64,000 nucleotides of DNA from Clostridium cylindrosporum DSM 605 (lineage in GTDB: Bacteria > Bacillota > Clostridia > Clostridiales > Caloramatoraceae): positions 124,001 through 188,000 of the forward strand of contig NZ_LFVU01000027.1 in assembly GCF_001047375.1 (NCBI RefSeq). The letters are read 5' to 3'. Shown here piece after piece: positions 33,719 through 43,244 of this stretch. Under the pieces are notes generated by a model that was given only the letters and a program-made list of their open reading frames with translations, did not search any database and was not told the origin of the DNA. A program made the position numbers and the translations under genes. Position 1 is the stretch's first letter. Each line of letters starts with the position of its first letter.

Positions 33719-34213
33719 TTGGTAATGAAAAATAATTATCCAAAATCAAGTGGATATGTTTATGGAAATGTTGCCTATGATTACGAAAAGCAAAAGAAAG
33801 TAGTTAAAGAAAGAAAACCTACCGAAAGCCTTAAACCTAAAAAGAAAAAATCAAAAAATAAAGCAAAAATAAAGATAAAAGTAATGTTGACAGTTTTTGT
33901 TATATTTGCTATGGCATTTATAACAGTAGGAAGATACACAACTATTTTAACTTTATCATCTGAGATAAGAAGCGAAAAGATGGAAGTTGAAAAGGTTCAA
34001 AAAGAAAATCAAAATATTAATGTGGACCTTGCAAAACTAAATAATCTTAAGGCTATAGAAGATGTTGCTATTAGCAAGTACGGTATGGTTAAACCTACAA
34101 AAGAAAATACTTACTTTGTAAGTGTAAATCCCCTAAGTAAAAATGTAACTAAAGAAAATAAGAAAGAATCAGCATTAACCACCATGCAAAGGATATTAGG
34201 ACTAATTTATTAA
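33719..34213 (+). CDS. ftsL: FtsL-like septum protein
   Basis: A bitopic membrane protein: a basic N-terminal 55 residues (many K), one membrane helix (VMLTVFVIFAMAFITVG), then a leucine-zipper-like coiled coil (EVEKVQKENQNINVDLAKLNN, key heptad residues) and a short tail with ISKYGMVKP. This is the FtsL/DivIC layout and the position between rsmH and the PBP is that of ftsL. Start is TTG at 33719 with GGGGGTGA upstream; ATG 33725 is possible. 165 residues. Sequence conservation of this family is low. Confidence 0.82.
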   Translation: MVMKNNYPKSSGYVYGNVAYDYEKQKKVVKERKPTESLKPKKKKSKNKAKIKIKVMLTVFVIFAMAFITVGRYTTILTLSSEIRSEKMEVEKVQKENQNINVDLAKLNNLKAIEDVAISKYGMVKPTKENTYFVSVNPLSKNVTKENKKESALTTMQRILGLIY

Positions 34214-34223
34214 GGGGGGGTGC

Positions 34224-36401
34224 TTGTTGAAGTTTAAGCTAAAAACTTCTGTTACTAACAGAAAGAGAATTATAATTCTACTTTTAATTATATTTACCGT
34301 TCAGCTAGTTATTATTGGAAGGTATGCATGGGTTCAAATTATGTGGTCACCACAGCTGCAAAAGTGGGCAAAGGAACAGTGGACCTATGACACTAAAATC
34401 GATGCTAAAAGAGGAGATATAGTAGATAGAAATGGAGAACCTCTTGCTGTAAGTGGAAATGTTGAGAGAGTTGATGCATATCTAAAGGACATTAGAAAAG
34501 CAATTGATAAGAATAAAACTTCTAAGGAAAAGATATCATCTGAGCTTGCACCTATTTTAGGACTTACTCAGGAAGAAATTCTAAAAAAGCTTAACAAAAC
34601 ACTTCCTAATGGTCTACCTATGTCTAGTGTAACTATCTCTAGAAGAATAGAAAAAGATCAAGGAGATAAAATTAGAGAACTTAAATTACCAGGTATAGTT
34701 GTAACAGAGGACACAAAGAGATATTATCCAGGCGGAAACTCACTGTCACAGGTTCTTGGTAATACAAATATTGATGGTGACGGTAGAGCCGGAATTGAGA
34801 AGCAATACAATCAAGAACTTAAAGGTATACCTGGAAGATTTATGGGGGAAGCAGATAAGTTTCATAGGGAACTTCCATACAATATGTCAACATACATAAA
34901 GCCTACAAATGGAAATGATGTTGTATTAACAATTGATCAATCTATTCAGTATTTTACTGAAAAAGCACTGGAAGAGGCAGTGTCTAAGTTCAGGGCTAAG
35001 AAGGCTAATGCAGTTATAATGGATCCTAAAACAGGTGAAATACTTGCGATGGCTAGTAAACCGGATTATGATCCTAATAAACCAGTTGAAGGTAGTGCTA
35101 GCGAATCTATGGCAAAGTGGAAAATGCCAATTGTTAATGAAAACTTTGAGCCAGGTTCTATTTTCAAACTTTTTACTTCAGCAGCAGCACTTGAAGAAAA
35201 TCTTGTAACAATGAACGATAAGTTTGTATGTAATGGATCTAAAAGAGTTGGTGATGGTGTAAGAAAGTGCTGGAAATCAAGTGGTCATGGTGTACAAACA
35301 TTCCCAGAGATATTAAATAATTCTTGTAATGTTGGTTACATGGAGCTTGGCGAAAAACTTGGGAAAGACAAGCTTTATAAGTACATAGATGCATTTGGAC
35401 TAGGAAAGAAAACAGGAATTGACTTTTTAGGAGAAGAAAAGGGTATTATAATGCCACTTAGTCGAGTTGGTGTTGTTGAAACTGCAACTATAGCATTTGG
35501 TCAAGGGGTATCAATAACTCCTATACAATTTATAACGGCTATTGGGGCATTTGGAAATAATGGGGACGTTATGAAGCCTCACCTTGTTAAGAAAATAACC
35601 CATACAGATGAAAATGGGAATACTTCTGTAGTTAAAGATTTTGCACCAGAGATAAGTAAAAAGGCTATATCACCTGAAACTTCTAAAACCATTAGAGAGA
35701 TGATGGAACAAGTTGTTATTGATGGTGGATCAAAAAAAGCAGGAGTAGAAGGGTATAGAATTGGTGGTAAAACAGGTACTGCTCAAAAGGTTGAAAATGG
35801 GAAATATGCGCCAGGAAAGTATGTATCATCCTTTGCAGGGATTGCTCCTATTGATAATCCAAAGTTTGTACTTTTACTATCAATTGATGAGCCAGATCCA
35901 GCTGTAGCTTACTACGGTGGTCAAACAGCAGCGCCTACAGCACATCAGCTACTCCAAGATATTTTAAGATATATGGGAGTTGCTCAAGATGAATCAATTT
36001 TACCTGAAAATAAACAAAAGGTAATGATACCTGATGTCAGAGGAATTGCCTTAGAAGAGGCTCAAAAGAAACTTCGCGATTTAAAACTTGAGGTTGAGGT
36101 TGTTGGTACTGGTAAAACTGTATATGATATAAGTCCAAAACCAGGAATGAGTGTTAATCAAGGAACAAAGGTTTCCTTATACCTAGGTGTAGAAGAAAAT
36201 CTTAAAGGTAAGGTAGCTGTTCCAAACTTTGAAAGAATGAGCAAAGCTGAGATTGAAGGGGTTTGTAAATCTTTAGGCTTAAGTGTAACTTTTGATGGTG
36301 AAGGAGTAGCTATAAGCCAAGATGTGGAGCCTACAACTGAGGTTAATAAAGGAAGTACTATAAAAATAACTTTACAGAATACACAGGATTTGAATGAATA
36401 G
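34224..36401 (+). CDS. spoVD: Class B PBP with PASTA domains, stage V sporulation protein D type
   Basis: Peptidoglycan transpeptidase. One N-terminal membrane helix, PBP dimerisation domain (residues 60-220), transpeptidase with SIFK, SCN and KTGTAQK, then two PASTA domains at the end (VMIPDVRG and VAVPNFER starts). 725 residues. The PASTA tail is typical of SpoVD, which makes spore cortex. No separate pbpB for vegetative division lies in the cluster, so this enzyme may serve both, or pbpB is elsewhere. TTG start (34224 or 34227) after seven G. Confidence 0.92.
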   Translation: MLKFKLKTSVTNRKRIIILLLIIFTVQLVIIGRYAWVQIMWSPQLQKWAKEQWTYDTKIDAKRGDIVDRNGEPLAVSGNVERVDAYLKDIRKAIDKNKTSKEKISSELAPILGLTQEEILKKLNKTLPNGLPMSSVTISRRIEKDQGDKIRELKLPGIVVTEDTKRYYPGGNSLSQVLGNTNIDGDGRAGIEKQYNQELKGIPGRFMGEADKFHRELPYNMSTYIKPTNGNDVVLTIDQSIQYFTEKALEEAVSKFRAKKANAVIMDPKTGEILAMASKPDYDPNKPVEGSASESMAKWKMPIVNENFEPGSIFKLFTSAAALEENLVTMNDKFVCNGSKRVGDGVRKCWKSSGHGVQTFPEILNNSCNVGYMELGEKLGKDKLYKYIDAFGLGKKTGIDFLGEEKGIIMPLSRVGVVETATIAFGQGVSITPIQFITAIGAFGNNGDVMKPHLVKKITHTDENGNTSVVKDFAPEISKKAISPETSKTIREMMEQVVIDGGSKKAGVEGYRIGGKTGTAQKVENGKYAPGKYVSSFAGIAPIDNPKFVLLLSIDEPDPAVAYYGGQTAAPTAHQLLQDILRYMGVAQDESILPENKQKVMIPDVRGIALEEAQKKLRDLKLEVEVVGTGKTVYDISPKPGMSVNQGTKVSLYLGVEENLKGKVAVPNFERMSKAEIEGVCKSLGLSVTFDGEGVAISQDVEPTTEVNKGSTIKITLQNTQDLNE

Positions 36402-36404
36402 TGT

Positions 36405-36440
36405 TAGCACAATATGGCGGGGTTCCACCATATTGTGCTA
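36405..36440 (+). repeat. Strong intercistronic hairpin between spoVD and murE
   Basis: Perfect 13-bp arms (36405-36417 with 36428-36440) around a GC-rich loop. There is no T run, so it should not terminate; it could mark RNA processing or stabilise the upstream message. Confidence 0.6.
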
Positions 36441-36463
36441 TAAACGATTAGGGAGGTATTTAT

Positions 36464-37909
36464 ATGAAGATTTCGGATTTAGTAAAAAACATGGAAGAGG
36501 TTGAGGTAATAGGAAATGATATAGACATTAAAAAGTTATGCTACAGTACAAGTGATATAGATGAAAATTCCCTTTTTTTCTGTATAGTAGGGCTTAATGT
36601 AGATGGACACACATTTATTAAAAAAGCTATTGAAAATGGAGCTAAAGCTATAGTTGTTTCTAAAGATTTAGAGCCTTTAAATGATGTAACAGTTATAAAA
36701 GTTAAGGATACAAGGGAGGCCATGAGTTTAATTTCAAGTAACTTTTATGGTAATCCATCTAAGGAAATAGATGTTATTGGTATAACAGGTACAAATGGTA
36801 AAACAACCTCTACATTTATGATGAAATCAATTCTTGAAGTGGCAAATAAAAAGACATCACTACTTGGTACAATATATAATATAATTGGAAGTAAAAAGGA
36901 AGAAGCTAAAAGAACAACACCGGAGTCAAAGGACCTTCAAGGGTTATTTAGAGATATGATTAATTTTGGTGATGATTCTTGCATTATGGAAGTTTCTTCC
37001 CATTCTCTTGACCTAAAGAGGGTTTATGGAGTAGATTTTAAGGTAGGGATATTTACAAATCTAACACAGGACCATTTAGATTTTCATAGTGACATGGGAA
37101 GCTATTTTAATGCTAAGATGAAACTTTTCGATAATAGTGAATATGCAGTTATTAATATTGACGATGAATATGGAAGAAAAGCAGTTAATAAAATTAAAGG
37201 GAAAGTACTTACATATGGATTAACAAATGAAGCAAATCTTTTTGCATCAGATATATTGATTAGTAGTGAAGGGGCAAAATTTAAACTTAACTATAAGGGG
37301 GAATCTGAAGAAATATTACTTCATCTTCCAGGTAAGTTTAACATTTATAACGCATTAGGATGTATTGGTGCAGCATTAATACTTAATATAACCCTTGAAG
37401 ACATTAAAAAGGGTCTTGAAAGTCTAAGTTCTGTTCCAGGAAGAAGTGAAAAAATAACTTCAAGTAAAGGATTTACTGTAATAATTGATTATGCTCATAC
37501 TCCAGATGGACTTACAAATATTCTAAGCACAACAAAAGAATATACAGATGGGAACTTAATAGCACTATTTGGATGTGGAGGAGATAGAGATAGAACTAAA
37601 AGACCACTAATGGGAAAAGCTGCAGGGGAAATAGCAGATTTTTGCGTTGTAACATCTGATAACCCTAGAGGGGAAGAGCCTTCAGATATAATACAAGATA
37701 TAATACCAGGGGTGAAAGCAACAGGATGTAACTATACAGTAATTGAAAATAGAAAAGATGCTATAAAATATGCAATTGATAATGCTAAAAAAGGTGATGT
37801 AATCGTTATAGCAGGAAAGGGACATGAAACTTATCAAATACTAAAAAATGAAACTATTCACTTTGATGAAAAAGAAATTGTACTTGATTTTCTTAAGGAG
37901 GAGCTATAA
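36464..37909 (+). CDS. murE: UDP-MurNAc-L-Ala-D-Glu:meso-diaminopimelate ligase
   Basis: Adds the third residue of the peptidoglycan stem peptide in the cytoplasm. ATP-binding GITGTNGKTT, HSLDLKRV and the C-terminal DNPR motif (in TSDNPRGEEP), which marks enzymes using meso-diaminopimelate rather than lysine. 481 residues, normal. GGGAGG precedes the ATG. Its stop TAA shares the A with murF's ATG. Confidence 0.97.
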   Translation: MKISDLVKNMEEVEVIGNDIDIKKLCYSTSDIDENSLFFCIVGLNVDGHTFIKKAIENGAKAIVVSKDLEPLNDVTVIKVKDTREAMSLISSNFYGNPSKEIDVIGITGTNGKTTSTFMMKSILEVANKKTSLLGTIYNIIGSKKEEAKRTTPESKDLQGLFRDMINFGDDSCIMEVSSHSLDLKRVYGVDFKVGIFTNLTQDHLDFHSDMGSYFNAKMKLFDNSEYAVINIDDEYGRKAVNKIKGKVLTYGLTNEANLFASDILISSEGAKFKLNYKGESEEILLHLPGKFNIYNALGCIGAALILNITLEDIKKGLESLSSVPGRSEKITSSKGFTVIIDYAHTPDGLTNILSTTKEYTDGNLIALFGCGGDRDRTKRPLMGKAAGEIADFCVVTSDNPRGEEPSDIIQDIIPGVKATGCNYTVIENRKDAIKYAIDNAKKGDVIVIAGKGHETYQILKNETIHFDEKEIVLDFLKEEL

Positions 37910-39276
37910 TGGAAAAAATGACCCTAGATGAGATTATTAATATACTAGATGGAAATGTGGTGAACTACAAGGAAAATATAGTTGTTAATGGGGTTTCAAC
38001 AGATACAAGGACTATAAACGAAGGAGATTTATTTGTTGCTCTTAAAGGTGAAAACTTTAACGGAAATAAGTTTGTATCTAAGGCTGTAGAAAATGGTGCT
38101 ATATGTGCTATAGTTTCAGAGCCTGTAGAAAGTGATATTCCATATATACTAGTGAATAATACGCTTTTTGCACTTGGGAAAATTGCAGCTTACTATAAGT
38201 CTAAGTTTAATATTCCTTTTATAGCTGTTACTGGAAGTGTAGGTAAAACTTCAACTAAAGAAGTTATATCTTCAGTTTTAAGTAAGAATTTTAATGTTCA
38301 TAAAACAGATAAAAATTTTAATAATGAAATAGGCCTTCCGCATACCTTGTTTAATTTGAAACATGGACATGAGGTTTCAGTTTTAGAAATGGGTATGAAC
38401 AACTTTCATGAAATAGAGAGACTCTCAGAAATAGCAAAGCCTAATATAGGAGTTATAACTAACATAGGAACAGCACATATTGAAAATCTAGGTAGTAAAG
38501 AGGGAATTTTAAAAGCAAAAATGGAAATCACAACTTTTTTTGATAAAGATAGCATACTAATAGTTAATGGGGATGATGAATTATTAAAAACTGTTGGTGA
38601 TATGCATTATAAGATTATTAAACTTTCTATAAATAATTTAGGAGATTACAATGCTTTTGATGTAATTGATTATGGAGAAGAGGGTATAGAGTTTAAAATA
38701 ATCTATAAGGGTAGTGAAGAGACTATAAAGGTAAATTCTCCAGGAGTATATAATGTATATAATGCATTGGCAGCTATTGCTATAGCAGATATTCTTGGCA
38801 TGAGAATAGAAGATATGAAAGAAGGAATAGCAGATTTTGCGCCTTGTGGAATGAGAATGAATGTGAAAACTTTAAAAGATGGAATAAAAATAATAGCAGA
38901 CTGCTATAATGCAAATCCAGAATCAATGAAGGCATCACTAAGTGTTTTAAATTCATTTAAGGGAAATAAAAAAATTGCTGTTTTAGGAGATATGTTTGAG
39001 CTTGGGGATTATAGTGAAACAGGACATAGGGAGGTTGGAATAGATATTAGAAATAAGGCAAATGTTCTTATTGCTATAGGTGAAAATTCTAAATATATTT
39101 ACGATGAAGCTAAAGATTATATAGAATCAAGGTATTTTCTAAAAAAAGAAGAGGCACAGATATATCTAAGAAATATACTAGAACCTGGAGATATTGCTTT
39201 AGTAAAAGCTTCAAGAGGAATGAAGCTTGAAACAGTAATTGACTATATAACTAAAGACACAGAGAGGGGAAACTAA
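37909..39276 (+). CDS. murF: UDP-MurNAc-tripeptide:D-Ala-D-Ala ligase
   Basis: Adds the D-Ala-D-Ala dipeptide to complete the cytoplasmic precursor. P-loop TGSVGKTSTKE, the EMGMNNFHEI motif and ADCYNANPESMKASL in the C-domain are diagnostic. 455 residues. Overlaps murE by one base. mraY starts 1 base after it. Confidence 0.97.
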   Translation: MEKMTLDEIINILDGNVVNYKENIVVNGVSTDTRTINEGDLFVALKGENFNGNKFVSKAVENGAICAIVSEPVESDIPYILVNNTLFALGKIAAYYKSKFNIPFIAVTGSVGKTSTKEVISSVLSKNFNVHKTDKNFNNEIGLPHTLFNLKHGHEVSVLEMGMNNFHEIERLSEIAKPNIGVITNIGTAHIENLGSKEGILKAKMEITTFFDKDSILIVNGDDELLKTVGDMHYKIIKLSINNLGDYNAFDVIDYGEEGIEFKIIYKGSEETIKVNSPGVYNVYNALAAIAIADILGMRIEDMKEGIADFAPCGMRMNVKTLKDGIKIIADCYNANPESMKASLSVLNSFKGNKKIAVLGDMFELGDYSETGHREVGIDIRNKANVLIAIGENSKYIYDEAKDYIESRYFLKKEEAQIYLRNILEPGDIALVKASRGMKLETVIDYITKDTERGN

Positions 39277-39277
39277 A

Positions 39278-40231
39278 ATGAAAGTTACAATTTTTTCAGC
39301 AGTCGTCGCTTTTTTAATAGTACTGCTTCTTGGACCTATTGTTATACCAGCACTTAGAAGATTTAAATTTGGTCAAAGTATTAGAGAAGAGGGACCTAAA
39401 AGTCATCAAGTAAAGGCGGGAACGCCGACTATGGGTGGGGTAATGTTTATTATATCCCTGTTAATAACAAGTATAGTTGTTTATCAAAATATAACAGGTC
39501 CACTTGCAGTAGCTCTTATTACTACAGTAGGTTATGGAATTATTGGGCTACTTGATGATAGCTTAAAGATAATTAGAAGAAAAAACCTAGGACTTAGGGC
39601 TTACCAAAAGCTTATAGGTCAAGTAACCTTTGCTCTTATTTTAACAGTATTCGCTTACAACAACATAGGAAGTGATATACATATACCTTTTACAAGTAGT
39701 TTTATTGATCTTGGTTGGTTTTACATACCATTTATGGTTTTTGTAATTGTAGGAGCTACTAATTCAGTTAATTTAACTGATGGACTTGATGGACTAGCAT
39801 CCGGTGTAACATTAATAATATGTGTGTTTTTTGCAGTTGTAACATTTGGACTTGGGAAAGGAGATCTTTCCGTTTTCTGTGGCGCTATTGCAGGAGCACT
39901 ACTTGGATTTTTAAAATATAATTCTTATCCAGCTAAGGTTTTTATGGGAGATACAGGATCTTTAGCCCTTGGAGGAGCAATATCAGCACTAGCAGTTCTT
40001 TTAAAAATGCCATTTATTCTTTTAATTGTTGGACTAGTTTATGTTATAGAAGTATTATCGGTAATTATTCAGGTAACTTCATTTAAATTAACAGGAAAAA
40101 GAGTATTTAAAATGAGTCCAATACATCATCATTTTGAATATATTGGATGGCATGAGACAAAAATAGTATCTATGTTTTGTATAATAACTGCAATATGTTG
40201 TCTTATAGGGTTCTTAGCTATTAGTTTTTAA
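39278..40231 (+). CDS. mraY: Phospho-N-acetylmuramoyl-pentapeptide transferase
   Basis: Polytopic enzyme that makes lipid I from UDP-MurNAc-pentapeptide and undecaprenyl phosphate. Motifs: GTPTMGGVMF, LLDDSLK (Asp pair), NLTDGLDGLA, MGDTGSLALGG, and the histidine loop SPIHHHFE. About ten spans in 317 residues. In many dcw clusters murD follows mraY; here the next gene is ftsW/spoVE. Confidence 0.97.
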   Translation: MKVTIFSAVVAFLIVLLLGPIVIPALRRFKFGQSIREEGPKSHQVKAGTPTMGGVMFIISLLITSIVVYQNITGPLAVALITTVGYGIIGLLDDSLKIIRRKNLGLRAYQKLIGQVTFALILTVFAYNNIGSDIHIPFTSSFIDLGWFYIPFMVFVIVGATNSVNLTDGLDGLASGVTLIICVFFAVVTFGLGKGDLSVFCGAIAGALLGFLKYNSYPAKVFMGDTGSLALGGAISALAVLLKMPFILLIVGLVYVIEVLSVIIQVTSFKLTGKRVFKMSPIHHHFEYIGWHETKIVSMFCIITAICCLIGFLAISF

Positions 40232-40246
40232 AATAGGAGGCCTTTA

Positions 40247-41356
40247 ATGAAAGAAAAAAGAAATTCTATAGACTTTGTACTTTTTATAGTGATACTAATG
40301 CTACTTGCAGTAGGTCTTGTTATGATCTTTAGTGCAAGTATGGTAACAGATTTACAAAAGCAAGGAGATGGATATTATCACCTAAAAAGACAAGCGATTT
40401 GGACAGTTCTTGGAATAATTGCAATGCTTACAGCAGCTAATGTTGACTTTAGAAAATTTAGAAACAAAAAACTTATCAAGTTTTCTATGTTAATTATTTT
40501 AGGCTTGCTAGTTGTAGTACTTTTTATGCCTGCAGCTAAAGGTGCAAGTAGATGGATTGGAGTTGGAAGTCTTGGATTTCAACCTTCAGAACTTGCAAAG
40601 ATTATACTTATCATTTATTTAGCTGACTCTCTTGCAAGAAAAGGAAACAATGTTAAGTCATTTATAAAGGGAGTTGTACCAACTCTTTTAGTTGCTGGAT
40701 TATTTTCAGGACTTATAATGCTTCAGCCTAATATGAGTACAGCTGTTATACTATTTGCAACAGCATTTTGTATGTTATTTGTTTCAGGAGCTAGATGGCT
40801 CCATCTTGGTGGTCTTGCAGGAAGTGGAATCTTAGCGGCTGCTGCATTTGCTATGTCTGCTGATTACAGACGTAAAAGAGTATTTGCATTTTTGAATCCA
40901 TGGCAGGACCCATTAGGTGATGGATATCAAGCAATACAATCACTATATGGACTTGGAGCAGGAGGTTTTTTTGGACTAGGACTTGGACAGTCAAGACAAA
41001 AGTGGCTATACATACCGGAGGCCCAAAATGACTTTATATTTGCTATAATTGGTGAAGAATTAGGTTTTATAGGTGCTTTTTTTGTAATAGCATTATTTGG
41101 TATTCTTGTTTGGAGAGGGTTTAAAATAGCACTAAATTGTAGTGATAAATTTGGAACTTTAGTTGCAACAGGGATTACAGCATTTATTGCAATTCAAGCA
41201 AGTATAAACCTACTCGTTGTATCATCATTTATGCCAGTTACAGGGGTTACACTTCCATTAATTAGTTACGGAGGATCATCACTACTATTTACCCTAGGAT
41301 CACTTGGTATACTGCTTAATATATCACGTTATAGTAAAAGAAATGGAGTTGAATAG
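40247..41356 (+). CDS. SEDS-family peptidoglycan polymerase FtsW/SpoVE
   Basis: A SEDS glycosyltransferase polymerising lipid II with a class B PBP partner. Motifs FSASMV, GASRWIGVGSLGFQPSEL (key RW and PSE) and the C-terminal PVTGVTLPLISYGGSSLL. About ten spans in 369 residues. Cluster position between mraY and murG is that of spoVE/ftsW; paired with SpoVD it could make the spore cortex, with a division role possible as well. The sequence alone does not separate FtsW from SpoVE. Confidence 0.93.
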   Translation: MKEKRNSIDFVLFIVILMLLAVGLVMIFSASMVTDLQKQGDGYYHLKRQAIWTVLGIIAMLTAANVDFRKFRNKKLIKFSMLIILGLLVVVLFMPAAKGASRWIGVGSLGFQPSELAKIILIIYLADSLARKGNNVKSFIKGVVPTLLVAGLFSGLIMLQPNMSTAVILFATAFCMLFVSGARWLHLGGLAGSGILAAAAFAMSADYRRKRVFAFLNPWQDPLGDGYQAIQSLYGLGAGGFFGLGLGQSRQKWLYIPEAQNDFIFAIIGEELGFIGAFFVIALFGILVWRGFKIALNCSDKFGTLVATGITAFIAIQASINLLVVSSFMPVTGVTLPLISYGGSSLLFTLGSLGILLNISRYSKRNGVE

Positions 41357-41359
41357 GAT

Positions 41360-42463
41360 ATGAGAGTTATAGTTTCAGGAGGCGGCACAGGTGGACATAT
41401 ATATCCAGGTGTGGCAATTGCAAAAAAGATTAAAGATAAGAATAAAGATGTAGAAATTTTATTTATAGGAAGTAAAAACGGACTTGAAGGTGATTTAGTA
41501 CCTAAGGAAGGTTTTAATATAAAATTCATTGAAGTTGAGGGTCTTAATAAAAAGGTATCCTTAAAAACTTTTTCATCTATAAAAAAAGTTTTTAAGGGAT
41601 ATTCTGGGGCTAGTAAAATTATAAAAGATTTTAACCCTGATATTGTTATAGGTACTGGAGGATATGTATGTGGACCAGTTGTACTTTCTGCTGCATTAAA
41701 GGGTATTCCTACAATAATACATGAACAAAACGCTATTCCAGGAATGACAAATAAAATACTTTCAAAATTTGTAAAAAAGATTGCGATAACATTTAAAGAA
41801 TCAGCTAAATTTTTCCCAGTTAAGAAAGTTATTTACACAGGAAACCCTATAAGAAGTCAGATTCTAAAGGCAGATAAAAACATTTCAAGGGATAAACTTG
41901 GGTTTTCAAAGGATAAATCTCTTGTATTAGCCGTTGGAGGAAGTAGAGGAGCCAAAAACCTTAATAACGCAGTACTTGACATAATTCCAGAAATAAAAAA
42001 ACATGCACTACAATTGCTTTTTATAACTGGAGAAGCCCAATATGATGATATTTTAAAGGAAGCAACAAAGAGAGGGTATAGTTTAGGAGAAGATGTGAAA
42101 ATTCTTCCATATATCTATAAAATGGAAAATGCTCTTGCAGCATGTGATATAATAATTAGTAGAGCAGGAGCTACCATTTTATCAGAAGTAACAGCACTTT
42201 CTATACCAGCTATTTTAATACCATCTCCATATGTAGCTAATAATCATCAAGAACTTAATGCTAATGCACTTGAAAATAAAGGGGCAGCTATAAAGCTTAG
42301 GGAAGTAGATTTGCCTAATGGAGTACTAGGTAAAAAGTTATTTTCACTTGTAGGTAACAAGGAAAGTTTAAGTGGGATGAAAAAAGCATCAAAAAGCATG
42401 GGGATCATAGATGCATCAGATAAGATTTATGATATAGTATGTAATCTTATATCAAAAAAGTAA
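41360..42463 (+). CDS. murG: UDP-GlcNAc:lipid I N-acetylglucosaminyltransferase
   Basis: GT28 enzyme that completes lipid II at the inner face of the membrane. Starts with VSGGGTGGHIYPGVAIA; HEQNAIPGMTNK and the C-domain VGGSRGAKNLN and SRAGATILSE motifs follow, then the HQELNA segment. 367 residues, normal. Three bases after the SEDS gene. Confidence 0.97.
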   Translation: MRVIVSGGGTGGHIYPGVAIAKKIKDKNKDVEILFIGSKNGLEGDLVPKEGFNIKFIEVEGLNKKVSLKTFSSIKKVFKGYSGASKIIKDFNPDIVIGTGGYVCGPVVLSAALKGIPTIIHEQNAIPGMTNKILSKFVKKIAITFKESAKFFPVKKVIYTGNPIRSQILKADKNISRDKLGFSKDKSLVLAVGGSRGAKNLNNAVLDIIPEIKKHALQLLFITGEAQYDDILKEATKRGYSLGEDVKILPYIYKMENALAACDIIISRAGATILSEVTALSIPAILIPSPYVANNHQELNANALENKGAAIKLREVDLPNGVLGKKLFSLVGNKESLSGMKKASKSMGIIDASDKIYDIVCNLISKK

Positions 42464-42487
42464 TATTAAAGCATAGAGGTTTAAGTT

Positions 42488-43231
42488 ATGGCAAGTGGCA
42501 AAAGCAAAAAAAGGGCCAAAAAAAGAAAAGTACTTATAAACTTATCGTTACTTTTAATAATATTAGGAATTGTAGCTGGAGTAGGTTTAAAGTCCAGCTA
42601 TTTTCTTATTAATGATATAAAAGTTAATAACAATAGGGTTATAAGTAAGGAAGAAATAGAAATTTTAGCAAAGCTAAATGGCAGAAATATATTCTTACTA
42701 GATAAAAAAGCTGCGATAAGTGAGATTGAATCTCATCCATATGTTGAAAGTGTAAAAATTACAAGAAATTTTCCTTCAAGTGTAACCGTTGATGTTACAG
42801 AAAAGAAAATAGGTGCAGTTATAAATCTTAAAGAAGGATATGTTAATGTTGATGAAAATGGGAAAATGGTTCAGGTTGTATCTAAATTTCCACAGGGTAA
42901 GATACCTATTTTAGAAAAAATACCTGTTACTAAATATGTACCAAATGGATTTGTCTTTGATAAGGAAGAACAGAGAAGGGCACTTAAGACATGCATACAA
43001 GTTCTAGACAATAGAGAAATAAATTCAGTATTTACTGCTTTAGATGTTTCAGATCCCTTTAATATTACTTTTACTACCTCAAATGGGACTAGAATTAATA
43101 TAGGCACAGAAAGTAATATAGACTATAAAATAGGTCTTGCTATATCTATATTAAATAAAGATGAAGTTAAGAACCAAAAAGGCTATATAAAAATTTTAGG
43201 AAATGGAACTGCCGCTTTTAAAAAGGACTAA
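42488..43231 (+). CDS. Cell division protein FtsQ/DivIB
   Basis: Bitopic divisome protein. Basic cytoplasmic start (KSKKRAKKRKV), one membrane helix (LSLLLIILGIVAGVGL), then a POTRA domain (FLINDIKVNNNRVISKEEI onward, key VNNN) and a beta domain with LKEGYVNVDENGKMVQV. 247 residues. Interacts with FtsL and DivIC in the family. AGAGG precedes the ATG. Confidence 0.9.
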   Translation: MASGKSKKRAKKRKVLINLSLLLIILGIVAGVGLKSSYFLINDIKVNNNRVISKEEIEILAKLNGRNIFLLDKKAAISEIESHPYVESVKITRNFPSSVTVDVTEKKIGAVINLKEGYVNVDENGKMVQVVSKFPQGKIPILEKIPVTKYVPNGFVFDKEEQRRALKTCIQVLDNREINSVFTALDVSDPFNITFTTSNGTRINIGTESNIDYKIGLAISILNKDEVKNQKGYIKILGNGTAAFKKD

Positions 43232-43244
43232 AGGAGAGGAAAAA

